Part shown: positions 7,727 to 17,089 of the stretch, piece after piece
Position numbering within the stretch: the stretch's first letter is position 1
Layout of the letters: every line of letters starts with the position of its first letter
Assembly: GCA_963706905.1 (NCBI GenBank)
Contig: CAVPNY010000018.1
Location: forward strand, 186,001-250,000
Direction: 5' to 3'
Length of the DNA stretch: 64,000 nucleotides
Origin: CAVPNY01 sp963706905
GTDB taxonomy: Bacteria > Chloroflexota > Anaerolineae > Anaerolineales > UBA4823
The notes under the pieces: model-generated
The model's database searches: none
Seen by the model: the letters and a program-made list of their open reading frames with translations, nothing else
Told to the model about the DNA's origin: nothing
Translations under genes and position numbers: made by a program

Positions 7727-8689
7727 ATGAAAGTCATTGCCTCAACCGGACGGGAAGATGTCGCCGTTGTCTATATTGTGGAATACCCGGATGGCAAGCT
7801 GCTGGAGTGCGTTGAATCGCTCCAGCCGCCCTTGCCGCGCGAAGAGAAGTGGGTGTTGCTGATCTCCACTATGTTCGGTTGTCCGGTTGGCTGCACCATG
7901 TGCGACGCCGGCGGTCATTACGAGGGTAAGCCGTCCAGTGAGCAGATCTTCGCCCAGCTCGACTTCCTTGTTTATCAACGTTTCCCGGATGGACGCATCC
8001 CCTCTCGCCAGTTCAAGATCCAGTTCGCCCGCATGGGCGAGCCAGCCCTTAACCCCGCCTTGCTGGAAGTGCTAGAAGCGCTTCCAACCCGTTATCAAGC
8101 CCCCGGCTTGATGCCCTCCCTGTCCACCATCGCCCCAGCCTCTGCGGCAACCTTCTTCGATCGTTTGCTGGAGATCAAGCGCCGCCGGTATTCTGGCGGG
8201 CATTTCCAGTTCCAGTTCTCGCTGCACACCACCGACCAGTCACTGCGCGACCAGATCATCCCGGTCAAGAAATGGTCTTTCAGCCAAATGGCCGAGTATG
8301 GGTCGCGTTTCTACCAGCCTGGGGACCGCAAGATCACCCTAAACTTCCCCCTGGCGCAGGGCAACCCGCTCGATCCACATGTCCTGCTCGATTATTTCAC
8401 CCCAGAAAAATTTCTGGTCAAGATCACCCCGCTCAACCCGACCTACCGCGCCCGTGAAAACCAGCTTGCCTCCTACATAGATCCCTGCCAGCCGGATGAG
8501 CAGGACCGCCTGGTGGAGGCGCTACGTCAGTCTGGTTATGAGGTGATTATTAGCATCGGCGAGGTGGAAGAGAACGCCATCGGCAGCAATTGCGGGCAGT
8601 ACCTGCGCCGCCATCTGAACGCAACCGAGCGGCTGGAGGATGGGTATTGCTACGAGGTGAGGGCCAGGGACTACGTGACAGATAGGTGA
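7727..8689 (+). CDS. RlmN/Cfr-like radical SAM protein, short form
   Basis: A 320-residue radical SAM enzyme. GCPVGCTMC places the cluster cysteines at 52, 56 and 59 and has the CxxxCxxC form. The late motif SNCGQY (Cys289) resembles the CGQ methyl-carrying cysteine of RlmN/Cfr. The HhH-like N-terminal RNA-binding domain of true RlmN is absent, and the spacing of motifs differs, so the substrate may not be 23S rRNA A2503. The first 45 residues form a strand-rich cap (VYIVEYPDGKLLECVES). GAGAGAG seven bases before ATG 7727 is a good ribosome binding site. Identification as a radical SAM enzyme is secure; the subfamily is inferred. Confidence 0.72.
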   Translation: MKVIASTGREDVAVVYIVEYPDGKLLECVESLQPPLPREEKWVLLISTMFGCPVGCTMCDAGGHYEGKPSSEQIFAQLDFLVYQRFPDGRIPSRQFKIQFARMGEPALNPALLEVLEALPTRYQAPGLMPSLSTIAPASAATFFDRLLEIKRRRYSGGHFQFQFSLHTTDQSLRDQIIPVKKWSFSQMAEYGSRFYQPGDRKITLNFPLAQGNPLDPHVLLDYFTPEKFLVKITPLNPTYRARENQLASYIDPCQPDEQDRLVEALRQSGYEVIISIGEVEENAIGSNCGQYLRRHLNATERLEDGYCYEVRARDYVTDR

Positions 8690-8705
8690 CATTCCGCCTT
8701 CTTTT

Positions 8706-8756
8706 TGTGAAAAATGTCACAAAATACTTTACAGTGGGGGAAATCGATGCTAAAAT
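8706..8756 (+). promoter_or_regulatory. CRP/FNR-type palindrome with extended -10 promoter (unit 2)
   Basis: TGTGAAAAATGTCACA at 8706-8721 is a TGTGA-N6-TCACA palindrome. TTTACA at 8728-8733, a 17-bp spacer and TAAAAT at 8751-8756 with an upstream TG form a strong extended -10 promoter. The palindrome centre to -10 distance (37.5 bp) equals that of unit 1. GTGACAT at 8686-8692 adds an extra half-site. Transcription is predicted from about 8763. Confidence 0.62.
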
Positions 8757-8762
8757 TTTAAT

Positions 8763-8807
8763 CACAGAGGCCAACACTAAGCCAGCCACATCCCACGGCC
8801 TCTTTTT
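8763..8807 (+). ncRNA. Candidate short structured RNA or leader with intrinsic terminator (unit 2)
   Basis: Four bases into the predicted transcript, GAGGCC (8767-8772) pairs with GGCCTC (8797-8802) around a 24-nt loop, followed by TTTTT. Architecture and size match unit 1 at 5889-5942, while the stem and loop sequences differ. It could be a tiny RNA or an attenuated leader for the hdrA operon that starts about 250 bp downstream. Confidence 0.4.
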
Positions 8808-9054
8808 CATACATATTAGCCAATTACAACTGAATACGCTCCTTTTCATCATCGCCGTCTCACACGATATGTACCAGGGGTTTGACCCTCTTAAAAGTGA
8901 GCACCCTTTTTTCTTTGCTTATTGGTATCGGGAAGCGCGTTCTGAGCTTTCATCGCCGGAACTTAATGCCGGGTGTTGATCTACCTGGCTGGGCTGTTGC
9001 TCTTGAATTGCCCGAGTTCGGCTCAATCAGTACGCAATGAGAGGAGGCTACCGG
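8808..9054. other. Gene-free leader before the hdrA operon
   Basis: I find no convincing open frame or second promoter here. An AGGAGG at 9042-9047 is the ribosome binding site of the next gene, seven bases before ATG 9055, and rules against the in-frame ATG at 9037. A short GGGTTTGACCC stem near 8880 is weak. Confidence 0.4.
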
Positions 9055-11049
9055 ATGGGACTCACTGAATGGGCTAGCCCTCAGCAAGGCCAGCGCATAG
9101 GCGTGTATATCTGCCATTGCGGCACCAATATCGCCGCTGGGGTGGATGTTGAAGATGTAGCTGGCTATGCCGCTGGGCTGGATGGCGTGGTGGTTGCTCG
9201 CCACTATACCTATATGTGCTCCGACCCGGGGCAGGCTCTCATCAAAGAGGATATCAAAAAACGAGACCTGGACCGGGTCGTTGTAGCTTCTTGCTCTCCC
9301 TTGATGCACGAGAGCACTTTCAGGACAGCCTGCGCTGAGGCCGGGTTGAACCCCTTCCTGTTCCAGATGACCAATATTCGCGAGCATGTCTCCTGGGTAG
9401 CCGGAGATCGAGAGCTGGCAACGGAGAAGGCGCGCAGTCTGGTGACGGCAGCGGTGCGGCGTGTCCGTCTGCAAGAACCTCTCGACCGGCGTGAGGTGCC
9501 AGTCAAGCGTTCCGCGCTGGTGGTGGGCGGCGGCATTGCCGGTCTGGAGGCGGCTCTGCGCCTGGCAGACGCTGGCGTGCATGTTTACTTGGTTGAGCGC
9601 CAGCCGAGCATCGGCGGCCACATGGCGCAGCTCTACAAGACCTTCCCGACTTTAGACTGTGCGGCCTGAATTCTCACCCCCAAGATGGTGTCCGTGGGAC
9701 GCCACCCCAATATCACTCTCCTGGCCTACAGCGAGGTTGAATCGATTTCCGGTTTTGTTGGCAACTTCCAGGTTGGTGTGCGCAAGAAAGCTCGCTACGT
9801 AAACGAAGAGTTGTGCACCGGCTGCGGGGCGTGCGCTGAGAAATGCCCCTGGAAGAAAATCCCTTCCGAGTTCAATCTTAATCTGGGTGTCCGCCCGGCG
9901 ATCTACTTCCCCTTCGCCCAGGCAGTGCCGCGCTTGCCGGTGATCGATACCCACAACTGCGCCTATTTCCAGCGTGGCAAGTGCCGCGCCTGCGAGAAAT
10001 TCTGCCCGCGCGGGGCGATCGATTTCGAGCAGCAAGATAAATACCTCGATCTAGAGATAGGCGCCATCATCCTGGCGACTGGGTTCAAAGACTTTGACCC
10101 ACGCCACGACCCGCGTTACGGCTACGGCCTGCTGGAAAATGTGCTCACCGGAATGGAGTTCGAGCGCCTGATCAACTCCGGTGGACCGACCGGTGGACAG
10201 GTACGCCTGAAGGATGGGCGCGTCCCCCAGCGTGTCGCCCTGCTGCACTGTGTGGGAAGCCGCGAGACGAACGGCGGCGGGCACCCTTACTGCTCCCGCG
10301 TGTGCTGCATGTATTCCCTTAAGTTGGCCCACCTGGTGCGCGACAGTCTGGGCGCTGAGGTGGTCGAGTTCTACCGGGACATGCGCACCTTTGGTAAGGA
10401 GTACGAGACTTTTTATGAGCGAGTTGGCCGCGAGGGGGTGGACTTCATCCGCTTTGACCAGGATATTCAGGTCAGCGCCGTGGACGGGCATTTGAATGTC
10501 AGTGCCCGGGACGTTTATACCGGCTTGCTCAACGAGGTGCCGGTTGACATGGTCGTGCTGGCCACCGGCATGGAGCCGCAGGCGGATCAAGCTGCAGTTG
10601 CCCACACCTTCGGCATCAGCCGCAGCCCAGACGGCTTCTTCCTCGAGAAACACCCCAAGCTGGCCCCAGTGGAGACAGCCACTGCTGGGGTCTACCTGGC
10701 TGGTGCTTGCCAGGGTCCCAAGGATATCCCTGACAGTGTCGCTCAGGGTGGCGCTGCTGCTGCGGCTGCCCTTTCCATGCTGGACGCCGGCTCCGTGGAG
10801 TTAGAGCCTTTCACCACCTTCGTGGACCAGCAGAAATGCGCCGGTTGTCGCACTTGCGAAGGCTTGTGCCCGTACAGCGCGATTGAGATGGTGGATTTTA
10901 TAGGAAGACGCGTGGCTTATATCAACGAGGTGTTGTGCAAAGGCTGTGGCGTGTGCGCGGCGGCCTGCCCATCCGGGGCGGCGACACAACACGGCTTCAC
11001 CCAGGAGCAGGTGTTCGAGGAAATTCTGGGTGTCTTACAGGTTAGTTAA
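9055..11049 (+). CDS. hdrA: HdrA-like flavin subunit with predicted selenocysteine (UGA at codon 205)
   Basis: Reading through TGA at 9667-9669 gives one continuous 664-residue HdrA, the FAD and iron-sulfur subunit of heterodisulfide-reductase-type complexes that can bifurcate electrons. Order of domains: N-terminal CHCGTNIAA block, FAD motif VVGGGIAGLEAALR near 160, the HdrA signature TLDCAA-Sec-ILTPKM (often Cys at the Sec position), a ferredoxin-like CTGCGACAEKCP, a CRACEKFCPRGAID site, a second flavin-fold part, and two C-terminal 4Fe-4S motifs, CAGCRTCEGLCP and CKGCGVCAAACP. Both halves are in the same frame, and the downstream half has no start signal of its own. AGGAGG upstream fixes the start. 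The neighbouring genes are a second HdrA, MvhD and Flx-like subunits; HdrB and HdrC are not present. Confidence 0.85.
9667..9704 (+). promoter_or_regulatory. UGA selenocysteine codon with bacterial SECIS-like hairpin (hdrA-1)
   Basis: UGA at 9667-9669 is followed, after 16 bases, by an eight-pair stem TGGTGTCC (9686-9693) / GGACGCCA (9697-9704) with loop GTG; one pair is U-G. Distance to the loop fits bacterial SECIS elements, and a G opens the loop. The stem also encodes the conserved MVSVGRH of HdrA, so protein constraint contributes to its conservation. Confidence 0.65.
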
Positions 11050-11063
11050 TAGGAGAACCACCT

Positions 11064-14000
11064 ATGAACTTATCTAAGATCAGGACCGGAGTTTACGTCT
11101 GCCACTGCGGCACCAATATCGCCGCCACCGTCGACGTGGCTGCGGTCGCCGAATATGCCCGTTCGCTGGAAGGAGTTGTCCTGGCACGGGATTACAGTTA
11201 CATGTGCTCCGATCCAGGCCAGGATCTGATCAAGCAGGATATCCGGGAGTACGGGCTAAATCGAGTAGTGGTGGCGTCTTGCTCTCCGCTGATGCATGAG
11301 CCTACCTTCCGGCGGGCCTGCGAAGAAGGCGGACTGAACCCATTCTTCTTCCAGATGGCTAATATTCGTGAGCAGTGCTCCTGGGTGATTGATGACCGGG
11401 CACAGGCGACCGAGAAAGCGCGAGGCATGGTGTCTGCGGCCGTGCGCCGTGCTGGTCACCACCAGCCGCTGACCATGCGAGAAGTTGAGATGAACCCGGC
11501 CGCGCTGGTGGTGGGTGGAGGCATCGCCGGTATCGAAGCCGCGCTGCGCCTGGCTGATGCTGGCAAACAGGTCTATCTCGTGGAGCGCGAGCCGAGCATT
11601 GGTGGGCATATGGCCCAGCTCTACAAAACGTTTCCGACTCTCGACTGTGCGGCCTGAATACTTACCCCAAAAATGGTGTCCGTTGGACGCCACAAAAACA
11701 TCAGCCTGCTGAGCTACAGTGAAGTCGAGTCGGTCTCCGGGTTTGTCGGCAATTTCACCGTGCGGGTGCGGCGTAGGGCGCGTTTCATTGATGAGAGTCT
11801 GTGTACTGGTTGCGGCAAGTGCGCCGAGGTGTGCCCCATTGAGGTCACCAATTCATTCGATTTCGGGTTGAGCACTCGCAAAGCCGCTTACCGCCACTCC
11901 GCCCAGTCGGTGCCCAACGCTTTTGCCATCGAGAAGCGCGGCGTAGCGCCTTGCCGGGCGGCCTGCCCGACTGACCAGCGCGCCCAGGGTTATATTGCGC
12001 TGGTTCGTCAAAAGCGCTATGCCGATGCCTACTGGGCTATCCGCCGTGAACACCCCTTCCCTTCGGTGTGCGGGCGAGTGTGCAACCACCGTTGCGAAGA
12101 CGCCTGCAGTCGCGGTAAGCACGATGAGCCGGTTAATATCATGGGTTTGAAACGCTTTGTGTCCGATTGGGCTTACGCACACCGGGATGAGCTGTCTGAG
12201 CTGCGCGATAAATCTATTGTTGGCACGCCCTTCAGCCATCATCCCATGCCCCTCGGGAAGAAAATAGCTGTGATCGGCGCTGGGCCAGCCGGCCTGACCG
12301 CTGCCCTGGATCTGCTGCGCCTGGGATACGCGGTCAGCGTCTTTGACCAATTGCCAGTCGCTGGCGGCATGATGCGGGTGGGTATCCCGCCACACCGCCT
12401 GCCTACTGAACTCCTGGATTGGGAGATCCAACAGATCCTGGACGAGGGGGTCGATTTACGTCTCAAAACGCGCGTCGATGATGTGCCTGGCCTGCTGGAC
12501 AATGGCTACCAGGCGGTGCTGATCGCCACGGGGGCGCATGTCGCCAAGAAGCTGCCCATCCGCAACTCTAACCATCCGGATAATTGGCTCAGCCTGGACT
12601 TGCTGCGCAGGGTTGATCTGGGTGAGCGGATTGATTTGAGTGGCAAGCGAGTTGTTGTATTGGGCGGCGGCAATGTCGCCCTGGACACATCGCGCACCGT
12701 GCTACGTCTGGGGGCAGCCGAAGTTTGCATGGCTTGCCTGGAGCCGCGTGGTGAGATGCCCGGTTTTGCCTGGGAGGTAGGCGTGGCCGAGACGGAAGGC
12801 GTGCAGGTGCGCCCAGGCCGTACCTTTAAAGAAATCATTGTCAAAGATGAAAAAATCGTTGGCGTGCGCTGTACTGAAGTGCAATTCCACGGCTTCAAAC
12901 GTGGCCGCCCCGACTTCGACGAGATTCCTGGCAGCGAGCACATCCTGCCCGCCGACCTGGTGATCTGGGCCATCGGACAGGGGCCAGATTTTTCTTACCT
13001 TCCTCCGGATGGCAGCATCAACACGCGTTTCCCGATCGGTATCCAGACCGATAGCGAGATGATGACTACTCAGAGAGGCGTCTTTTGCGCTGGGGACGTG
13101 CACCGCGGCATGACCTTCTTTGTGGTTGACGCCATCGGGGAAGGCCACCATGCTGCTCGCTGCATCGATCGCTACCTGCGCGGCGAGAAAGGTCTTCCGG
13201 AGCCTCCCCGTTCGCCGGTTGTCGAGCTGGCGCCGAGTGAGATCGAAGCCCGTTTCGCCAGCGGGGAGACTTCAAACCGGCCGCGCGTACCCTTATCAGC
13301 TATCCCTCTGGAAGAGCGTCACCTGAATTTCCACGAGGTCGACCTGGCTCTGACTGAAGACGAAGCCTTGGCGGAGGCCGAGCGCTGCCTGCGCTGTGGG
13401 ATTTGCTCCGAGTGCCTGGAGTGCCTGGCAGCCTGCGATCGCGGCGCGATCAATCACGAGATGCAGGATCAGACTCTCGATCTGACTGTAGGCGCTATTA
13501 TCCTGGCGACCGGTTTCAAAGATTTCGACCCACGTCAGGCCCCAGAATACGGCTTTGGCCGCTACGAGAACGTGATCACCAGCATGGAGTTCGAACGCCT
13601 GATCAACGCCAGTGGCCCGACCCAGGGCAAGGTGTTGCTCGCGAATGGGCACCCGCCCAAGAGTGTGGCCATCCTTCACTGCGTGGGCAGCCGCGACGAA
13701 CGTTATCACGAATATTGTTCGCGAGCCTGCTGCATGTACTCGCTCAAGATTGCCCAGTTGGTGCATGATTATGTCGAAGCAGAAGTGCACGAGGTCTACC
13801 GCGATATGCGGTCCTTCGGCAAAGATTATGAAGAGTTCTTTCTGCGCACGCAGAAGAAGGGCGTCCACTTCTATCACGGCCGGGTAAAGTCTGTTGAAGG
13901 TGTGGATGGCAAGCTGCTGGTGCGTTGGGGTGAGAATTTCTATAACCAGCCCGATCACGTTGTGGTGGATATGGTTATCCTGGCCACCGGTTTCGAGCCG

Positions 14001-14453
14001 CAGTCCGATACTGCCCAGGTAGCCCGCCTGTTCGGGGTCAGCCGCAGCCGGGATGGTTATTTCCTGGAGCGGCACCCCAAGCTGGCCCCGGTTGAGACAG
14101 CCACCGAAGGAATTTATCTGGCTGGAGCCTGCCAGAGCCCCAAAGACATTCCTGACAGCGTAGCCCAGGCAGGCGGCGCGGCTGCGGCTGCCCTCTCCCT
14201 GATCGATCAGGGAACGATCACTCTTGAGCCGGTCATTGCCCAGGTGGAGACTTTGCGCTGCGCCGGCTGCGGGCAGTGCGTCCAGGCCTGTCCCTATGGC
14301 GCCATCACTCTGGCGAACGGGGTCGCTGAGATCAATGGCTACTTGTGCAAAGGCTGCGGCACTTGTGCCGGTGCCTGCCCGAACAAAGCCATGACCGTGA
14401 TCCACTTCGACGACCGGGAAATACTGGCGGAGCTGTTTGGATTATTAACTTAG
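11064..14453 (+). CDS. hdrA: HdrA-GltD fusion with predicted selenocysteine (UGA at codon 198)
   Basis: Read through TGA at 11655-11657, this encodes a 1129-residue HdrA. The N-terminal part repeats the first gene (CHCGTNIAA, VVGGGIAGIEAALR, TLDCAA-Sec-ILTPKM). After the first ferredoxin site, CTGCGKCAEVCP, a GltD-like NAD(P)H:acceptor module of roughly 460 residues (about 290-760) is inserted: CRAACPTD, CGRVCNHRCEDAC, AVIGAGPAGLTAAL near 400 and VVLGGGNVALDTSR near 530. HdrA then resumes at CLRCGICSECLECLAACDRG and ends with CAGCGQCVQACP and CKGCGTCAGACP. The insert resembles the small subunit of glutamate synthase and should bring an extra FAD/NAD(P) site. AGGAGA seven bases before the ATG supports the start. 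It lies 14 bases after the first hdrA. Confidence 0.85.
11655..11692 (+). promoter_or_regulatory. UGA selenocysteine codon with bacterial SECIS-like hairpin (hdrA-2)
   Basis: UGA is again followed by 16 bases and then the same eight-pair stem, TGGTGTCC (11674-11681) / GGACGCCA (11685-11692), with loop GTT. The 16-base spacer differs from copy 1 at several positions while the stem is identical, and only the third loop base changed. Confidence 0.65.
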
Positions 14454-14540
14454 TCGGTTAGTCATTTAGTCGATAGTGAGGTGGTCCTGCCTCTATGTAG
14501 TGACCAATCTTTCGACAATTCTACTAGCTGACTACCGGAA
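14448..14540. repeat. Imperfect inverted-repeat words GACTA/TAGTC after hdrA-2
   Basis: TTAGTCGGTTAGTCATTTAGTCG at the left end (described by its reiterated TTAGTC words) faces CTGACTACCGG near 14528-14538 and a further GACTACCGG before the next gene. The TAG stop of the HdrA-GltD gene lies inside the left words. Pairing is imperfect, so this is offered as a repeat of the same style as 7636-7681, not a proven element. Confidence 0.35.
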
Positions 14541-14567
14541 AACAAGACTACCGGACTGGGAGGTAGT

Positions 14568-16055
14568 ATGTTCGAACCCAAGATTGTTGGTTTCTTATGT
14601 ACCTGGTGCAGCTACACTGGCGCTGATTCAGCCGGCATCGCCCGCATGAAATATCCGGCTAACCTGCGCGCCGTGCGCGTGCCTTGTTCGGGGCGCGTCT
14701 CACCGGAGCTGATCATGCGTGCTTTTGACCAGGGGGCGGATGGGGTGCTGGTGCTGGGCTGCCATATCGGCGAATGTCACTATGACAGCGGCAACCACCG
14801 CACTGCCAAGCGCATGCCAGCCTTGCACACCCTGCTCACATTTTCTGGCCTGGAGCCTGAGCGTTTGCGTCTGGATTGGGTTTCTGCCTCTGAGGGGGAG
14901 CGCTTTTCCCGCATTGTATCCGAATTCACCGAATCAGTCCGGGCTCTCGGTCCGGCGCGCTGGCGAGTGAGCCATGAGCAGTATCAAGTCGGCAGTAATC
15001 GATTGTCAGCGCCTATCCAGAAATCGCGGACCGATGATCTATTCCAACTACCCACTGATTACTACCAACTGCTTACCGTCGCTATTCAGGACAAGGCCAG
15101 GCAGCTTCTAGAGAGCCAACAGGTTGCCTGTGTGATCGGTTATGAAACCGGGCGGCGCGGCCAGACTCGGCCAGCCTTTGTTTATAGCCCGGAGGATGTC
15201 GATCGATTGATCTGGAACCAGGACTGCACGCATAACTTGACAACCTACCTGCGCGAGAAGTTGCACTCGCAAAAGCCAGGCGCTGAACCCCAGCCATCGG
15301 TGGCGGTGACTTGCAAACCTTGCGACAGCCGGGCAGTCAATATGCTGTTAGCCGAGAACCAATTCACTCGTGAGCAGGTGCACGTGATCGGTGTGGTATG
15401 TCCGGGTGTCGAGGAAAGGAGTAAGCGGCCTCCAGTATTCAGTTTTCAGTCTAATGTTAATCAGACCATACCAGTAAAACGATCATCGGATTCTAACGAG
15501 GATTCTTTACTGAATAATGAACACGGTACACTGAGTACTCGCTCCCTGCAGGCCCGCTGCCGGTCCTGCAATCAGCGCATCCCCTTTGTCTATGATACGC
15601 TGGTTGGCGATGCGACCCTTGCCCCGCAGCCGAGGGAGAGTTCAGTCTCAGGATTCCCCCTGGAAGCCATCGCCCAGCTGAGGCAGGCTTTGCCCCAGGA
15701 GCGTATGGAGTTTTGGTTGAGCCAGTTCGACCGCTGCCTGCGCTGCTACGCCTGCCGCCAGGCCTGCCCCATGTGTAATTGCCCAACCTGTCTGTACGAG
15801 CGTGACGATTCATTGTGGGTAGGCATGGACATTAACATCAATGAAAAGCGCGCCTTTCACCTGGGGCGCGCCTATCACCTGGCCGGGCGCTGCATCGGTT
15901 GTGACGAGTGCGAGCGCGTCTGTCCGGTGGGCATCCCGATCAGTCTGCTCAACCGCATGCTGGCGGATGAAATGGCCGCCTCCTTTGATCACCATGCCGG
16001 GTACACGATAGCGCCATCCCCATTTATCACCATCCTGGGTGGGGAGGAGGGTTAA
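14568..16055 (+). CDS. MvhD/FlxD fused to a 4Fe-4S dicluster (FlxC/FdhB-like) domain
   Basis: This 495-residue fusion begins with a complete MvhD domain (FLCTWCSYTGADSAG, VPCSGRVSPELI, GCHIGECHYDSGN), the 2Fe-2S subunit that passes electrons between an electron donor and HdrA. The middle (about 180-300) contains VACVIGYETGRRGQTRPAFV and VAVTCKPCDSRAVN, seen in iron-sulfur proteins of Flx and formate-dehydrogenase-beta type. The C-terminus has two 4Fe-4S sites, CLRCYACRQACPMCNCPTC and CIGCDECERVCPVG. The usual selenocysteine position of some MvhD proteins (GCHxGECHY) is Cys here. About 35 residues (nucleotides 15434-15539) look like inserted repeat DNA. GGGAGGT precedes the ATG. Expected role: linking the FlxA/B-like module to the HdrA proteins. 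Confidence 0.75.
   Translation: MFEPKIVGFLCTWCSYTGADSAGIARMKYPANLRAVRVPCSGRVSPELIMRAFDQGADGVLVLGCHIGECHYDSGNHRTAKRMPALHTLLTFSGLEPERLRLDWVSASEGERFSRIVSEFTESVRALGPARWRVSHEQYQVGSNRLSAPIQKSRTDDLFQLPTDYYQLLTVAIQDKARQLLESQQVACVIGYETGRRGQTRPAFVYSPEDVDRLIWNQDCTHNLTTYLREKLHSQKPGAEPQPSVAVTCKPCDSRAVNMLLAENQFTREQVHVIGVVCPGVEERSKRPPVFSFQSNVNQTIPVKRSSDSNEDSLLNNEHGTLSTRSLQARCRSCNQRIPFVYDTLVGDATLAPQPRESSVSGFPLEAIAQLRQALPQERMEFWLSQFDRCLRCYACRQACPMCNCPTCLYERDDSLWVGMDININEKRAFHLGRAYHLAGRCIGCDECERVCPVGIPISLLNRMLADEMAASFDHHAGYTIAPSPFITILGGEEG
15434..15539. repeat. MITE-like inverted-repeat insert inside the MvhD fusion gene
   Basis: AGTATTCAGTTTTCAGT at 15434-15450 and ACTGAATAATGAACAC...CTGAGTACT at 15509-15539 are inverted copies of ACTGAATACTGAAAAC words. 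The segment is more AT-rich than the flanks and encodes a polar stretch (SNVNQTIPVKRSSDSNEDSL) that interrupts the conserved VVCPGVEER ... RCRSCNQRIPF region. Length 106 bp plus flanks keeps the frame open. It is the same word family as 7636-7681. Confidence 0.5.
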
Positions 16056-16057
16056 CC

Positions 16058-17085
16058 ATGCCGCAAATTGGATTCACCACCCGCCAAAACCTGGCAAATT
16101 GGCTGGATAGTCTGGCTGCTGAGAACACATTGATCGGCCCGCGCTGGGTAGATCAGATTCTGCTCTATCGCCCTGTAGAGTCCAGCCAGGAGATCGCTTG
16201 GGATTTCCCTCGGCCGCTGCTCTCCGCCAAGGAGTTTTTCTTTCCACCCACCGAGCGCCTGCTAGTCCATCCACAAGAGCGGTCAACAGGTACAAATCGA
16301 AGAGACAATATCTGAGGAGCGCCAGGTAGTTTTTGGCGTGCGTCCCTGCGATGCACGCGGTGTTCGAGTGCTGGACGCCGTGTTCCTGGAGCATGAGGCG
16401 GTTGATCCCTACTACGCCCGGCGGCGCGAAAACACGGTGCTGATCGGTCTGGCCTGCCAGGAGATGGGCGAGAACTGCTTCTGCACCTTGCTGGGCGGAT
16501 CGCCAGATGACTCTGCTGACGTTGACCTGATGCTGGCCGAAGTAGAAGGTGGGTTCACCCTCCAGGTGGTCACAGAAAAAGGGGAGCGCATAGCTGAAGG
16601 ACTGTCTCAGAGAGAGATTTCGCCGGGGATAACTCGGCCTGAGGTTCAACTTCACCGCCAGGATATCTTTCCAGCCATTGACGTTGCCGTCCCAGGAAGC
16701 CTGGCCAGCCCACTTTAATGACCCCTATTGGGGATTGATGGCTGAGGGCTGTCTGAGTTGCCGGTTGTGCGCCTATGTCTGCCCCACCTGCCGCTGTTTC
16801 GACCTGCGCGATGAAGCCCGCGCTCCCGGCGAATGGGAGCGCATCCGCTGCTGGGATTCCTGCAGCGGGGATAACTACCGGCGTATCGCCGGCGGGCATA
16901 ACCCGCGTCCTGGCAAGGGTGAGCGCCTGCGCAACCGTTTTGAGTGCAAGTTTTATTATTACCCGCAGCAGTACAGGCTGGACTTCCCAGCTTGCACCGG
17001 CTGCGGGCGCTGCATCGAGGTCTGCCCGGTGGGCGTGGACATCACTGAGGTGATGGATCACTTTGCTGAGCTGGAGCGGGCTTGA
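16058..17085 (+). pseudogene. FlxB/AsrA-like iron-sulfur subunit, two frameshifts
   Basis: Three consecutive frames rebuild one protein of about 340 residues. Part 1 (16058 to about 16266) gives GFTTRQNLANWLDSLA; part 2 (to about 16650) gives VVFGVRPCDARGVRVLDAVF and LACQEMGENCFC; part 3 gives CLSCRLCAYVCPTCRCFD and CTGCGRCIEVCPVGVD. This is the 4Fe-4S subunit type of AsrA, sulfhydrogenase beta and FlxB, which passes electrons between an NAD(P)H flavoprotein and the Hdr module. The first shift is an extra base at about 16267 (CTAGTC-C-ATCCAC restores LVIHKSG); the second lies within about 16640-16690. Either the gene has decayed or these are sequence errors. The ATG is two bases after the upstream stop. 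Confidence 0.7.
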
Positions 17086-17089
17086 GAGC

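Noticed and set aside
9669..9685. TGA in hdrA-1 as a true stop, with a separate gene from ATG 9685
   Set aside because: The HdrA signature continues in the same frame directly after TGA, the ATG at 9685 has no ribosome binding site, and the second copy has the same arrangement.
13296..14405. 369-codon open frame on the minus strand
   Set aside because: Shadow of the GC-rich HdrA-GltD gene; no recognisable domain and no signals.
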